DNA of 64,000 bases from Deltaproteobacteria bacterium (GCA_029261835.1 JAJDAO010000061.1:1-64000), one strand, 5' to 3'; shown: positions 1 through 16,960, numbered from the stretch's first letter. Notes: generated by a model not told the origin, from the letters alone. Translations and numbers: made by a program.

Positions 1-1195
<1,195 letters not shown>

Positions 1196-1317
1196 AAATC
1201 ATGGCCGAGCCGGCTCGAACTGATGCTCCAGCCGACTCGCTTCACATTGCCGCGCTCTCCGCCATTCGTGAACAGCCGAGAGTGTGGCGTCAAGGAAGTA
1301 AAACTCAAAATCCGTCT

Positions 1318-1373
1318 CGCCGAGCCTTCCTGAGTGCTCGGCGGGACTGCACGCTATTCAGTTTTCAAAGATC
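1318..1373 (-). promoter_or_regulatory. 16S leader: boxA-like antitermination element followed by a hairpin
   Basis: On the minus strand, positions 1373-1353 read GATCTTTGAAAACTGAATAGC. This is the conserved rRNA leader motif that resembles the boxA element bound by the NusB-NusE antitermination complex. Just downstream, 1343-1336 and 1325-1318 (GCTCGGCG / CGCCGAGC in plus orientation) form a perfect 8-bp stem with a 10-nt loop. Such leader hairpins commonly lie between boxA and the mature 16S 5' end. Function is inferred from motif and position only. Confidence 0.6.
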
Positions 1374-1485
1374 GGTCGAAGCTCCGAGTGGCCTGTGTGG
1401 GGCCGCCGGCAGCATTCTTACGATGTCTATCGATGATGTTCTGGTGCCACCAGGAGCACGCAGCCTCGCTCCAAGTGGGCGGCGT

Positions 1486-1514
1486 AACTTACGAGACCCG
1501 TGCGAGCCGGTCAA
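1486..1514 (-). promoter_or_regulatory. Candidate rRNA operon promoter
   Basis: On the minus strand a -35 box TTGACC (1514-1509) is followed by a 17-bp spacer and a weak -10 TAAGTT (1491-1486). A GC-rich stretch (ACGCCGCCC) follows, as expected for the discriminator of an rRNA promoter. It would give a leader of about 285 nt that carries the boxA-like element. The interval 1196-1619 contains nothing else I can support. The -10 matches the consensus at only three positions, so this is a best guess. Confidence 0.4.
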
Positions 1515-1619
1515 GTGCCTGCCGCTCGGCCCCCGGCAAGTTTTCCCCTGTTCCCGAGGGAATCCGGGCTAGATTGGTGGGGAAACTGAGACGCCGCCCG
1601 ACCGGACCAACAGCAGACT

Positions 1620-2858
1620 TCAGGGGCCCAGCTCGAGCCGCAGATAGCGCCGCTTTCCAACGCGAATGAGGTGGGAGCCTGCGGAGAGACTCATCAGCGC
1701 GTCGCGAGCGCGCTCTCCGTCGATCGAAACGGCTCCCTGATCAACCAGCCGGCGCCCCTCGCCGCGCGCACCGATCAGGCCCACACGCTGGAGCACGTCG
1801 AGCAGCACCATGCCTTCCCCGCCCTCGAGCGCCAGGCTCGTCTCCGGGATGTCGTCCGGCACCTGCTTTCGCTGCACCACCCGGCGGAAGTGCCGCTCTC
1901 CCTGCGCCGCCGCCTCGGCGCCGTGCACGCGCGCAACGACCAAGGCCGCCAGGCGCTGCTTGAGCGCCATGGGATCCCCCCCCTCGTCGGTGCGAAAGGT
2001 CTCGAATGCTGACCGCTCCGGCTCCCACTCGCCGGCGGAGAGCACATCGAAATAGTCGAGCATCAGCCTGTCGGGAATGCTCATCACCTTGCCATACATG
2101 TCCTCTGGGCAGTCGGTGATGCCAATGCTGTTGCCCAAGCTCTTTGACATCTTCTCATGCCCGTCGGTCCCGACCAGCAGCGGATGAGTGATGACCGCCT
2201 GCGGTGGCTGACCGTAGTCGCGTTGAATCTCCCTCGCCATCAGGAGATTGAAGGTCTGGTCGCTGCCGCCCAGCTCCACATCTGCTCGCAGTGCCACGGA
2301 GTCGTAGGCCTGCACGAAGGGGTAGAGAAACTCGTGGGCGAATATCGGCACTCCCGACGCGTGTCGTTTCGCAAAATCATCGCGCTCCAGCAGCCGCGCC
2401 ACCGTGTACTTAGAGCAGAGGCGCACGAAGTCGCTCGGATGCATCTCGCTCATCCACTCCGTGTTGAAGCGAACCTCCACCTGCTCGACATCGAGGATTC
2501 TCGCCACCTGCTCGACGTAGGTGGCGGCGTTCGCCCGGACCTCCTCTTCGCCGAGCGGCGGCCGGGTCTTCTTCTTGCCGGATGGGTCGCCAATACGAGC
2601 CGTGAAGTCTCCGATCAAGAAGATCGGAGTGTGACCCAGCGTCAGAAAGCGCTTGAGCTTGAGGAGCACGACGCTGTGCCCGAGGTGGAGGTCCGGCGAG
2701 GATGGGTCCATCCCGAGCTTGACGCGCAGCGGACGCCCCTCACGCAATGATACTTCGAGCCGCCCTCGCAGTTCGTCCTCTCCGAAGAAATCGACACAAC
2801 CGTCTCGCATTTCTGCGAGCTGTCGTTCCACCTCGAGACGGATGTCCTCGCCAGTCAT
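1620..2858 (-). CDS. tyrS: Tyrosine--tRNA ligase
   Basis: Cytosolic class I aminoacyl-tRNA synthetase that charges tRNA-Tyr with tyrosine. The 412-residue protein has the HIGH-type signature as HLGH (in SSPDLHLGHS), the KMSKS loop (HEKMSKSLGNS) and a C-terminal S4 RNA-binding domain (GLIGARGEGRRLVDQGAVSIDGE). Length and overall layout fit the bacterial TyrRS family, and the sequence looks closer to the TyrZ-type branch than to the E. coli TyrS branch. The ATG overlaps the stop codon of the preceding cyclo-ligase gene as ATGA at 2855-2858, so translation is probably coupled. It is the last gene of the zapB-zapA-fau-tyrS run, and the 16S rRNA unit lies downstream in the same orientation. The frame stays open upstream of this ATG, but that stretch is antisense-like and overlaps fau, so I rejected it. 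Confidence 0.95.
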   Translation of the reverse strand: MTGEDIRLEVERQLAEMRDGCVDFFGEDELRGRLEVSLREGRPLRVKLGMDPSSPDLHLGHSVVLLKLKRFLTLGHTPIFLIGDFTARIGDPSGKKKTRPPLGEEEVRANAATYVEQVARILDVEQVEVRFNTEWMSEMHPSDFVRLCSKYTVARLLERDDFAKRHASGVPIFAHEFLYPFVQAYDSVALRADVELGGSDQTFNLLMAREIQRDYGQPPQAVITHPLLVGTDGHEKMSKSLGNSIGITDCPEDMYGKVMSIPDRLMLDYFDVLSAGEWEPERSAFETFRTDEGGDPMALKQRLAALVVARVHGAEAAAQGERHFRRVVQRKQVPDDIPETSLALEGGEGMVLLDVLQRVGLIGARGEGRRLVDQGAVSIDGERARDALMSLSAGSHLIRVGKRRYLRLELGP

Positions 2859-3469
2859 CGGTCGGTTCCTCTGCCAACGCGCGATCGCGGTCGCGCCACA
2901 CGTAGCACGCCTTCTTCGGTCACGACTGCATCTACCCTTCGGTCCAGCCGGCCAGCGGGAATCCAATCGACCATCTGGAAGGCGAAGGCCATCCCGAAGA
3001 GCACCGCCCCGCCGGCGTCGCCGACAGGGAAGGTGCGATCGTAGTAGCCTCTGCCACGCCCCAGCCGGCCTCCGCACCGGTCGAACGCCACTCCGGGAAC
3101 GAGTACCAAGTCCGTCTGACCGAGCGTCGCCGGCCGAAGAGCCGGACCAGGCTCGAGCACACCGTAGCTCCCTGGACGCAGATCTTCCCAGCTCTCCACC
3201 CGGAAGAATGTGAGAGTGCCGGCGTCCGTGCAGCGGGGCAAGAGCGCTGTCTTGCCCGCTGAGAGCGCGAGATCGAAGAGCGGCGCGGTCGATGGCTCAT
3301 CGGATCGCGAGGCGAAGAGCGCAACCGCGGCAGCTCGCTCGAACTCCTCGGTGGCGGCGATCGCCGCACCCCCGGCAGCACCGACCGCCGCGGCTTGCTC
3401 AACTGTCACGCGGTTGCACAGATGCGACATCTTCCGGCGCAGCGCTTGCTTCTGTGCGTCGAGATCCAC
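2855..3469 (-). CDS. fau: 5-formyltetrahydrofolate cyclo-ligase
   Basis: ATP-dependent conversion of 5-formyl-THF to 5,10-methenyl-THF in the cytoplasm (MTHFS/YgfA family), linked to folate housekeeping. The 204-residue protein carries the family signatures: basic N terminus, the LVPGVAFD strand and the nucleotide/substrate loop GRLGRGRGYYDR near the C-terminal half. I chose the GTG at 3467-3469 because AGGAG (3477-3481) lies 7 nt upstream. An ATG ten codons earlier has no such site. It follows zapA by only 48 nt from its start. In many proteobacteria zapA and fau flank 6S RNA, but here there is no space for one. It overlaps tyrS by 4 nt. Confidence 0.92.
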   Translation of the reverse strand: MDLDAQKQALRRKMSHLCNRVTVEQAAAVGAAGGAAIAATEEFERAAAVALFASRSDEPSTAPLFDLALSAGKTALLPRCTDAGTLTFFRVESWEDLRPGSYGVLEPGPALRPATLGQTDLVLVPGVAFDRCGGRLGRGRGYYDRTFPVGDAGGAVLFGMAFAFQMVDWIPAGRLDRRVDAVVTEEGVLRVARPRSRVGRGTDR

Positions 3470-3517
3470 GCTGTGACTCCTGAAGGCACCGCGGAGCACC
3501 GCCAGGTGCTGCCACGC

Positions 3518-4054
3518 TCAGGAGCCGGCTTGCCGCGCCGCGCCCCGACGGCCGCCCCGGCTGGACCCACCAGCGCCGTTCAGCTCGCCGTCCCCACTCG
3601 CGATTCCGCCATCGACGGCGTTCCCAAGCGCCTGCTGGCTAAGTGGTCCCAGCAGACTCTGGTCGAGCGAGTCCACCTCGTCGCCGGTCGGCAGATCCAA
3701 CAACGCGGCTTCCGAAGAAGACCGCGACGTGAGCTGATCGCCATCAGCCGGCGAGCGACCCTCGACCGCCGACTCGACCAAGTCGATCAGCGCGTGCAGG
3801 CGATCGTCGTCGATCGTGGATGGTTCGCCGGAATTGGCCTCCAGCTTTGCCCTTAGGGCGAGCATTTCCCGAGCGAGATTGAGGGCCGTGAGGATTGCCA
3901 CATCGAGGGTATCGACAGTTCCGGTTCGTTCGCGGATCTGCGTCATCGCACTGTCGACACAGCCCGCGACATTCTGCAGCCACGCTTCATCCGCGTCGCT
4001 GCGAATACGGTACTCCCGCCCCAAGATGCGAACGGCAACCGACCTCTTACTCAA
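3518..4054 (-). CDS. zapA: Cell division protein ZapA with long C-terminal extension
   Basis: ZapA binds FtsZ and bundles protofilaments at the division ring. The first 100 residues fit the family: VRILGREYRIRSDADEAW at the N terminus, then LDVAILTALNLAREMLALRAKLE, the dimerising helix. The 178-residue product is much longer than the usual 90-110. Residues after about 100 form a low-complexity acidic then Gly/Arg/Ser-rich tail with no recognisable domain. The start is TTG at 4052-4054, three bases after the upstream gene's stop at 4058-4060, with only a weak ribosome site, so translation probably depends on coupling. The adjacent coiled-coil gene upstream resembles ZapB, which supports the assignment. 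Confidence 0.85.
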   Translation of the reverse strand: MSKRSVAVRILGREYRIRSDADEAWLQNVAGCVDSAMTQIRERTGTVDTLDVAILTALNLAREMLALRAKLEANSGEPSTIDDDRLHALIDLVESAVEGRSPADGDQLTSRSSSEAALLDLPTGDEVDSLDQSLLGPLSQQALGNAVDGGIASGDGELNGAGGSSRGGRRGAARQAGS

Positions 4055-4057
4055 TTC

Positions 4058-4444
4058 TCAACCGCCCGTGTGGCCCGCGGACGACTGTCTGCCGGCCGAT
4101 TCGCTGCGCCGGCTTTCAGTGCTCCGGTCGAGGCGCGCTTCCAGCTCATCCAACTCCGATATCAGCACGTCGAGGCGCGCCAGGGCACTCTGCCGGCGCT
4201 GTTTCGCATCTTGCAGATCGTCCTCCAGGCTCCGAATCCGCTCTTCGCCAACCTCGGCGTTCCTGCGCAACGCCTGATTCTCCTGGCGAAGAAGCGCGTG
4301 GCTACGCGTCAGCCCCTCCACGGCGCGCTCGAGCCGGTCGAAGTCGTACGCTGCAGCCTCCGATCGTCCAACGCGCGCTTCCCGTGAGTCCCTTGATGAT
4401 CCCTGCTCTCGGGTCAAGACGCGGCGTGAAGCTCCCAACTCCAT
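4058..4444 (-). CDS. ZapB-like coiled-coil cell division protein
   Basis: A 128-residue protein without membrane segments. From about residue 33 to 110 it is one long heptad-patterned coiled coil (DFDRLERAVEGLTRSHALL, RIRSLEDDLQDAKQRRQ, LARLDVLISELDELEARL), followed by a short polar tail. Small coiled-coil genes immediately before zapA are commonly ZapB-type Z-ring factors, and the stop lies 3 nt from the zapA start. The ATG at 4442-4444 follows a G-rich stretch (GGGGGGCC). An earlier in-frame ATG at 4483 lacks support. The ZapB identity is inferred from coiled-coil character and neighbourhood, because ZapB-like sequences are too degenerate to recognise by eye. Confidence 0.65.
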   Translation of the reverse strand: MELGASRRVLTREQGSSRDSREARVGRSEAAAYDFDRLERAVEGLTRSHALLRQENQALRRNAEVGEERIRSLEDDLQDAKQRRQSALARLDVLISELDELEARLDRSTESRRSESAGRQSSAGHTGG

Positions 4445-4611
4445 TCGGCCCCCCCAGCAGCGCTGCCACAGCAAAGCTAACACGAACCGCGCCCAGTGGT
4501 GACCAGCATCGTTTGTATTTGGAAGCTTTTTTTGGCGGAGGAATCTGACGGCTTTGAATGCCGCCGCCGAGGGCCGATCGGTACGCCGTCGCTCGCCCCC
4601 ACCAGCCGCTC

Positions 4612-5395
4612 CTAACGAGCGGCCATGCTCTCAGCACCCCGCGTCTGAAGCCGAGAGCGTCCCTTGATGTAGCTGTCGACGGCGCGTGCAGCCTCGCGCC
4701 CCTCTGAAATCGCCCACACGACCAGCGATTGACCACGCCGACAATCCCCCGCTGCGAGAACCCCGGCTTCACTGGTTGTGTAGTCGTCACTGCTGGCCTT
4801 GATATTCCCTCGAGGATCGCAGTCGACCCGAATCCTTTCAGCAGCCCTTGGCGCACCGGTCCGAGAAGGCCCATGGCGAGCAGCACGAGATCGGCGCGCA
4901 TCTCGCGCTCACTGCCGGGAATCTCCTCCATTCGGGGCGGCCGGTCTCGTTGGGCTCGCCAAACCGCACCTTGACGCCGTGGATCTTCTCTACCTTGCCG
5001 CGTCGGAGTTCTTGTGTGGATCGGCAGCAGCGAGATCCTCTCCGGTATCAACACCCGTCCGGAATGAGACTCCCTCGGTCTTCATCTGCTCGAGTCGACG
5101 GTTGCTCGAGTCAACGGTCGACGGCGGGCTTCTCGAGCTTGAACTTCGGGACGCCATAGAGGAGCCGCCCGCCGATGCGATCGCTCTTCTCCAGAACAGC
5201 TACACCGCGTTCCAATCGGCGCAGCTACTGGGCCGGCGCTCCGGCCTGATGGGCTTCACCCACTGCTCTTCCCAAGCTCGCGTGGCGATCTCGAATTCGA
5301 TCTTCCGGATCGTGACCAGGTCATCGTCGACCGCGAGACAGCGGTACGCCTGATCATCAAACCCGAGCACCCGGCCGAGATCATCCGGCCGGGCA
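4612..5395 (-). pseudogene. Decayed second glutamate synthase small subunit
   Basis: Pieces of a GltD-type protein are readable in shifting minus-strand frames. The 5' part gives VTIRKIEFEIATRAWEEQWVKP. The middle gives VLEKSDRIGGRLLYGVPKF, then KLEKPAVDR, then an in-frame TGA before LEQ. After that come [59 protein letters not shown] and [20 protein letters not shown], ending in VDSYIKG plus a short tail and TAG at 4612-4614. The glycine-rich FAD-binding loop and the central NADPH-binding half are deleted. The tail ([21 protein letters not shown]) differs from the intact neighbour ([19 protein letters not shown]), so this is a remnant of a distinct paralogue and not a recent tandem copy. Its start would have been near or above 5395, next to the stop of intact gltD at 5414. 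Confidence 0.88.
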
Positions 5396-5413
5396 GGGCT
5401 GCTCGAATCTCGG

Positions 5414-6854
5414 CTAGCGACCGGCGGAGCTCGGCAGACGCGAATGCCCCATCAGGTATGTATCGATTCTCTGGGCGGCCTCGCGCCCGGCGTCGATGGC
5501 TCTGACCACCAGCGACGCGCCTAGCATCGTGTCGCCGGCGGCGAAGACGCCCTCCTCGCTCGTCATGTACTCGTTCACGACCACGTTGCCCCGCTGATCG
5601 AGCTTCAATTCGAGACTCTCGATGAGGCCGCTATGGACTACGTGAGTGAAGCCCATCGCCAGCAGCACGAGATCCGCCCGCATTCTGAACTCGCTGCCTG
5701 GGATCTCCTTCATCTCCGAGCCCCTGGGCCCACTGGTCCACTCAACCTCGACGCCGTGCAATTCGTTTGCCCGCACGTCGGCACCCGACAAGCGCTTGGT
5801 CAGACTGCTCCAGCGTCGCTCGCACCCTTCTTCGTGCGAAGTGGACGTCCGCAGGATCTGAGGCCACATCGGCCAAGGAGTCGTCGAGTTGGCCTTCTCG
5901 GGTGGCTTCGGCAGGATCTCTAGCTGGTGGACTTCGCTGGCCCCTTGCCTCACCGACGTACCGACGCAATCACTGCCCGTGTCCCCACCCCCAATGACCA
6001 CTACGACTTTGCCCCGGGCGGAGATCCGGTCGGTCGGCGATGCGGGCGGGTCCCCTGCAACCAGACGGTTCTGCTGTGTCAGAAAGTCCATTGCGTAGCG
6101 GACGTTGTCATAAGCGGCACCCAGAACATTCAGGCCCCGGGGCTCACCTGCTCCCATCGCCAGCAGGATCGCGTCGAAGTTTCTGCGCAGGTAGCGCACC
6201 GAAAGGTCCTCGCCCACCACCACGCCGGTCTCGAACTTCACGCCTTCGGCGCGAAGCTGCTCCAAGCGGCGGTCGATCACCCCCTTCTCCAGCTTGAAGT
6301 CGGGAATCCCATAGCGCAGCAGGCCGCCGACTCGATCGTCCTTCTCGAACACCACCACGTCGTGCCCGACACGCGCCAACTGCTGCGCGGCGGCCAGACC
6401 GGCCGGACCCGATCCGACAATCGCCACCCGCTTGCTGGTCCGCATTGGCGCCGGGCAGGGCACGATCCAACCCTCGGCGAAGGCACGCTCCACAATCTGG
6501 TACTCGATGTGTTTGATCAGCACCGGGGCGTCATTGATGCTGAGCGTACAGGTCGGCTCACACGGAGCCGGACACACCCGGCCGGTGATCTCCGGAAAGT
6601 TGTTGGTCGAATGCAGGTTCTCGCTCGCCTCGCGCCACTTGCCTCGATACACCAGATCGTTGAACTCGGGAATGCGATTGCGCACCGGACATCCGGTGTG
6701 GCAGAAGGGAACCCCGCAGTCCATGCAACGCGACGCCTGCTCTACGAGCCTTCCTTCCGCGTGCGGCACATTGACTTCAGCGAAGTCCTTGATCCGCTCG
6801 GCCACCGGGCGGTGCGCAATGTCCTCGCGCCGATGCTCGAGGAATCCGGTCGGC

Positions 6855-6862
<8 letters not shown>
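5414..6862 (-). CDS. gltD: Glutamate synthase [NADPH], small subunit
   Basis: The FAD/Fe-S subunit of GOGAT, which passes NADPH electrons to the large subunit for glutamate synthesis from glutamine and 2-oxoglutarate. The 482-residue protein has the N-terminal cysteine clusters for two [4Fe-4S] centres ([16 protein letters not shown] and [12 protein letters not shown]). It also has the FAD loop [15 protein letters not shown], the second Rossmann loop [13 protein letters not shown] and the C-terminal FAD strand [16 protein letters not shown]. The ATG overlaps the gltB stop by 8 nt (6855-6862), so the two subunits are translationally coupled. It is intact at normal length, unlike the related pseudogene directly downstream. 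Confidence 0.95.
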
Positions 6863-11417
<4,555 letters not shown>

Positions 11418-11833
11418 GTTCTCCTCACTGGGTCTGTGGGCAGGCAGGCTTCCGCCTCCTCCCGACACGTCGACGATCCTGTCCGTATTCGGCACCGGCC
11501 TGGTCCGAAGACGGCAGACAATACCAGACGCCCGGACCGGACCCACTCCGGCATCCCACAGGGGCGATGAGCTGGTGGACGGTCGCCGTGGAGCGGATAT
11601 GAGAATAGCAATTCTTCCTCAGCAGACCCGTGGCTCGCGATCGGAGCCAGGCTCCGGCCCCGGTCAGCCCCGGAGGACCGGGCCGGCCGTGGCCTGCCTG
11701 GACGGGAGGCACACTGAGGCTGGGTCGCCGGGAAGATGAAGCGATTGATCGACTCCATCGAACCTAGGGCGGCACAGGAACGCTCAAGTGAGCCGGATCC
11801 GACACTGTGCGCTCGCCCGCGCTGGTCGTGCTC

Positions 11834-14434
11834 TCATATGTCCAGGTAGCAGATCACCGTTTGGTCCACGGCATTCGCGCTGAGCTTCGCCACCGCGCCC
11901 TTCGCCGTACAGCCACGCGGATCGATCACCTTCACAGCCTCGCGCCACTTCTCCGCTCCGGGGACGAAGTCCAGCAGAACGCTCGGCGATTCTTCGAAGA
12001 ACTCCGTGCGAATGTAGTTGTCACCCTGCTTCGGAAAGAGAGCGAGGTACAGCATGTCCATCTCGACGAGCTCACTCAAGAAATGCGTACCGAGTGAAAC
12101 ATCGGGAACGAGATCCTCACGCATGGCGACGATCTCGCAGAGCACCGAGACACGATCGATCTCCGCGTACGAGACGGGTATCCCCAGCTCCGGGGATCTG
12201 GTCCCCCAACGTCCGGGGCCGATCAACATGGTCGTTTCCACGCCGCGCGCCACTGTTGCGCTGTTGATCCGACCGATCAACCGCGCAACTTCGTGACGCT
12301 CCCCGACCGGCAGCTGTCCGTAGACCTCGGGCACGACGTATACGATCAAACCCACGTCGATCAGCCGACTCTGGCCAATGACCGCGCCGCGCGCCTGGAT
12401 GATCCTCGCGTCCTCGCTGAACTCCACGGCCGGGAGCACCGAGCCTTCTCTTCCCTTCACCTGAAGCGTACGACACTGAAGAAGGTTGATCCTATAGGAT
12501 TCTTCGTCGAAGAAGTTCGCGGCAAACTCGATGTCCACCGGGCAGGAGTAGGCATCCTCGAGCACGGTCAAGGCTTCCCGCATATGTGCCACGAGGGTTG
12601 TCTCTGCAAGTGCCTTCTCGAAGGTCAGCACCCAAGGAGCCTCGTCTCGACGTCCTTCCGGCGAAGCATGCTGCGAGGCAACCATTTCCAGCGGCAGTCC
12701 AGGATGTTCGACCACCAAGTCATCGAAATACCCTGAGACGAGCTGATTCGCCTCGAGATCGAGATAATCTACGCGCCGCTGCGCGTGTTCCCGAACCTCA
12801 TCGAAGTTGACTTCGGGGCGCCTGTTGGGCGCGTTCAGCGCCACGACGCGAGTGTAATCGTCATCCGACCGATCAACCGCTCGCGTCCCGAGCCCGAAGA
12901 CAAGCCGTATCACTCCGGCCTTCGGGTCGATGTACTCGCTCCATGCATAGGGGTTGAACGAGAATCCGACCCCTGCCATGTGGGGAAAGAAATCCCTTCC
13001 GTGCATCTCGCCGGAGACCCGCATCACGAGCAGTGCCATCTGCTCATCGCGGTCCAGCAACGAGCGTTGCGCCCGGTACCTGAGCGCCTTATCGCTCATG
13101 GTGCTGGCGTAGATCGTGCGCACGGCGGCCAGCAGATCGTCCATCCTCTTCTCGCGGGAACCCTGGTTGGCGCAGAAGACACTCTCGTACTTCCCGGCGA
13201 ATGCATTGCCGAAGTTGTCCTCGAGAAGCGAGCTGGATCGGACAATGATCGGCGATTGCCCGAAGTAATCGAGCATCTTCTCTATCTGCTTCACGATGTG
13301 GTCGGGGAAGCGCCCCGTCAGGATGTTCTGTCGGGCCTGATCCGCGCCCTCGAGGAAGGTCTCCGGGCTCCGCTGCCGCTGCCGCACCCACCAGACGCCG
13401 TTGGAGACCAGATAGGTGTAGAACACGTCCGATCCGATGAAGAAGGAATCGTGGCGCTCGAAGACCTCGGCAAACCCTGCGTTGTGCTTTCTGAGGATGG
13501 CTCGGGCCAGCAGCATCCCCAATGTCTTCCCGCCCACCAGCCCGGTTCCGATCATGCGCTTCCGGACTCCCACGATGTCCTCGAGCTCGAGGTACTGCTC
13601 GACGAGCTCGAGCATCCCCTCGTCGCGCGAGATCACCATGCGCAAGAGCCTGTCCAACAGCGCTTTGCCCACTTCGGGCGGGATGCGCTGATCCCGGGCC
13701 GACTCGGTCAGCTCCTCCGCCTGGATGAATGCTCGCTCCCAAGCGCCGGTGCTGATCTCGGAGTCGATCCCACCGCCCCACTTGCCGGAGGTCAGAACCT
13801 CGGACACGGCGCCACTGGAGGTGACCGGCTTGAACTGGTCCCCCACCCAAACGTGAAGCATGTCCATGGTGGGCGAATAGCGGTGTTGGACTTTCAGCGG
13901 GCGGACATAGAGCGACTCTTCATAGCGATAAACGTCCAGCAGCAGCTGCGTCGTCTCCGCAATTGCGTTCGTCGCGTGTGCGCAATGATAGCCCCTCAGC
14001 AAGCCGAAATAGGTGACGGTTTCGAGATCGTAGAGGTACGGACAGGTGAGCTTGAAGAAGTTGCCAAGCATCTCGTCGGAGTACCAGTCGACCGCAAGAT
14101 CGGACAGACAGTCGAACACATAGAGCGCTCCCCGCCCCGCTTGTTTGACGACGTCGTGAATGTCGGCGATAAAGCTCTCGAAGCCGTCTTCCGGTCGAAG
14201 TGCGTGAACTTCCGCTTCGAAGTCGGCAGGGAGAAGCGGCTCGTGCTTCGCAAACCTGAAGTAGATCAGCTTTCGCCCGGAGTGTGTCGCCGCCTCGCAG
14301 TACGGCACGGCAACAGCTCTGTAGTCTTCGATCGTGTCGACTTGCCAAACGATGTTGTCGCCGGGCAGGATGCCCTTCAGCAGCCCATCCAGCCCACTCA
14401 CGCCCGTTGTCAGCTTCCGATCGTCCGCTTCCAT
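11834..14434 (-). CDS. KaiC/RadA-like domain fused to PPDK-type ATP-grasp domain
   Basis: An 866-residue protein of the PEP/pyruvate-binding domain family. Residues 1-220 look like a RecA/KaiC fold (TTGVSGLDGLLKGILPGDN, later strands LIYFRF and ALYVFDCLSDLAVD). The Walker A position reads VDTIEDYRAVAV, so no GxxxxGK[ST] is present and ATP binding there is doubtful. Residues about 300-680 contain the PPDK/PEP-synthase ATP-grasp signature: GTGLVGGKTLGM, PIIVRSSSLLEDNFGNAFAGK and the closing RINLLQCRTLQ. There is no phosphohistidine swivelling domain and no PEP barrel, so the full PEP synthase or PPDK reaction cannot occur. The start ATG has a strong GGAGG 6 nt upstream. It lies between gdhA and gltB in the same orientation, which suggests a tie to glutamate or 2-oxoglutarate metabolism. 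Its reaction is unknown. Confidence 0.8.
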   Translation of the reverse strand: MEADDRKLTTGVSGLDGLLKGILPGDNIVWQVDTIEDYRAVAVPYCEAATHSGRKLIYFRFAKHEPLLPADFEAEVHALRPEDGFESFIADIHDVVKQAGRGALYVFDCLSDLAVDWYSDEMLGNFFKLTCPYLYDLETVTYFGLLRGYHCAHATNAIAETTQLLLDVYRYEESLYVRPLKVQHRYSPTMDMLHVWVGDQFKPVTSSGAVSEVLTSGKWGGGIDSEISTGAWERAFIQAEELTESARDQRIPPEVGKALLDRLLRMVISRDEGMLELVEQYLELEDIVGVRKRMIGTGLVGGKTLGMLLARAILRKHNAGFAEVFERHDSFFIGSDVFYTYLVSNGVWWVRQRQRSPETFLEGADQARQNILTGRFPDHIVKQIEKMLDYFGQSPIIVRSSSLLEDNFGNAFAGKYESVFCANQGSREKRMDDLLAAVRTIYASTMSDKALRYRAQRSLLDRDEQMALLVMRVSGEMHGRDFFPHMAGVGFSFNPYAWSEYIDPKAGVIRLVFGLGTRAVDRSDDDYTRVVALNAPNRRPEVNFDEVREHAQRRVDYLDLEANQLVSGYFDDLVVEHPGLPLEMVASQHASPEGRRDEAPWVLTFEKALAETTLVAHMREALTVLEDAYSCPVDIEFAANFFDEESYRINLLQCRTLQVKGREGSVLPAVEFSEDARIIQARGAVIGQSRLIDVGLIVYVVPEVYGQLPVGERHEVARLIGRINSATVARGVETTMLIGPGRWGTRSPELGIPVSYAEIDRVSVLCEIVAMREDLVPDVSLGTHFLSELVEMDMLYLALFPKQGDNYIRTEFFEESPSVLLDFVPGAEKWREAVKVIDPRGCTAKGAVAKLSANAVDQTVICYLDI

Positions 14435-14718
14435 GTTGGACCTCCGGCACGAGCCAAGTCACGCGCTGCGATCCGAGCCGCAGGCTTGATCGCGATTGAG
14501 CCGTCGACGACAGGGCTCGAGACTACCTCGCGCACTGCGCTATCCAAGCGTGGACACGATCCAACGCGCAGCCTCCGCAGAGCGGCGCGGGAGGTGCTGT
14601 CGTCCCGGCGATCGTGGCCCGGCGGCGGGGCAAGCAAGCTGGGCGCCTGCTTGCCCACCACCGACGAGGCCACTCTCGGTTCGGCCGCTTCACCCGGCCG
14701 GAGGACTCGGCTCGGAGC

Positions 14719-16071
<1,353 letters not shown>

Positions 16072-16618
16072 TCACTCCTCACATTCTGTCTGGGTCGATT
16101 CACCGCCATCATTCGGTCGGCGTCGAGGGGTTGCGGGTCTCGCACGCGTTCTGCGCCATGCCACGGATTCCGGCGCTCATCGGGCAGCGGCCTTCTCTCG
16201 TGTACTCGGCGCCGAACAGGTGGCGGTGTGTTGTCGGATTCGCCAACCGAGCCCGGTATCGAGAGTCCGACGGCTAGTATTTCAGGTTTTCCTCTGTCTT
16301 TGGGTTTCGAGTTGCTGGGGATGTGTTGGGCGCGCCGGAGTCTCGAGCATTGTCGGGCAGTTGAAGGCTCGAACGTCACCGCCGTGCGGTGGAGGAAGAT
16401 CCCGTAGAGCTTCTTCGAGTGGGCACGCACCAGCAGTTGGACCCCTGCTAGGGAGGATGAAGGCCGGCAGGGGGTGGGCGCTCGGAAGCAGGCGGGCGCG
16501 CTGGGTATCGAGCCAGCGGCGCGTCTGATCGCCCTGACATTGGGGCAGTGACGATTGCCGCAAAGTGCACGGTAAGAACGGCCCTTCGGCTATGAGGCCG
16601 ATAGGCCAATGAGGCTCG

Positions 16619-16861
16619 GCCCGCGCCGTCGCCAGTGTGTGCATCGGCCCCCGCCGGGCCGCGGCGGGTCAGGTGAACCGGGAACCATGCGCCCATCTCG
16701 ATGATGTCGCGCGAAGGCCCGCGAGGCAGGCCGGCTACGAAGCCGAGGCTGCAGGTATCGTGCTCGAGTGCGGGGTCATGCTGGCCCCGTTTCGGCAATG
16801 GTCCGAAATGAGTCATCAAAGGCATCCGGCCGTCGCAGCACTGTGAACTCGCGAGAACCAC
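16619..16861 (-). pseudogene. 5' fragment of a second glutamate synthase large subunit gene
   Basis: Minus-strand codons from about 16792 to 16619 still encode the N terminus of a GltB glutaminase domain: DPALEHDTCSLGFVAGLP, then SRDIIEMG, HLTRRGPAGADAHTGDGAG. The matching family sequence runs DPxxEHDACGVGFVA ... LxHRGAxGADPxTGDGAG. The catalytic Cys is followed by Ser in place of Gly. Similarity stops abruptly after GDGAG and nothing of the remaining 1400 residues is readable, so the copy is dead. The nominal upper end of 16861 is the first in-frame ATG. The rest of the gap 16069-17081 has no gene I can support. Confidence 0.8.
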
Positions 16862-16960
16862 TGCCGAGAGGCAGCACCAGTCAGGTCGTCGAAACAGCCG
16901 GAGTGGAGGGCACCTTGGTTCCGCTAAGTATTTGTGAACTATACGCTTTTCGGATCCAGT

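Noticed and set aside
3469-3518. 6S RNA gene between zapA and fau, as in many proteobacteria
   Set aside because: Only about 48 nt separate the zapA stop from the fau start, far too short for a 180-nt RNA.
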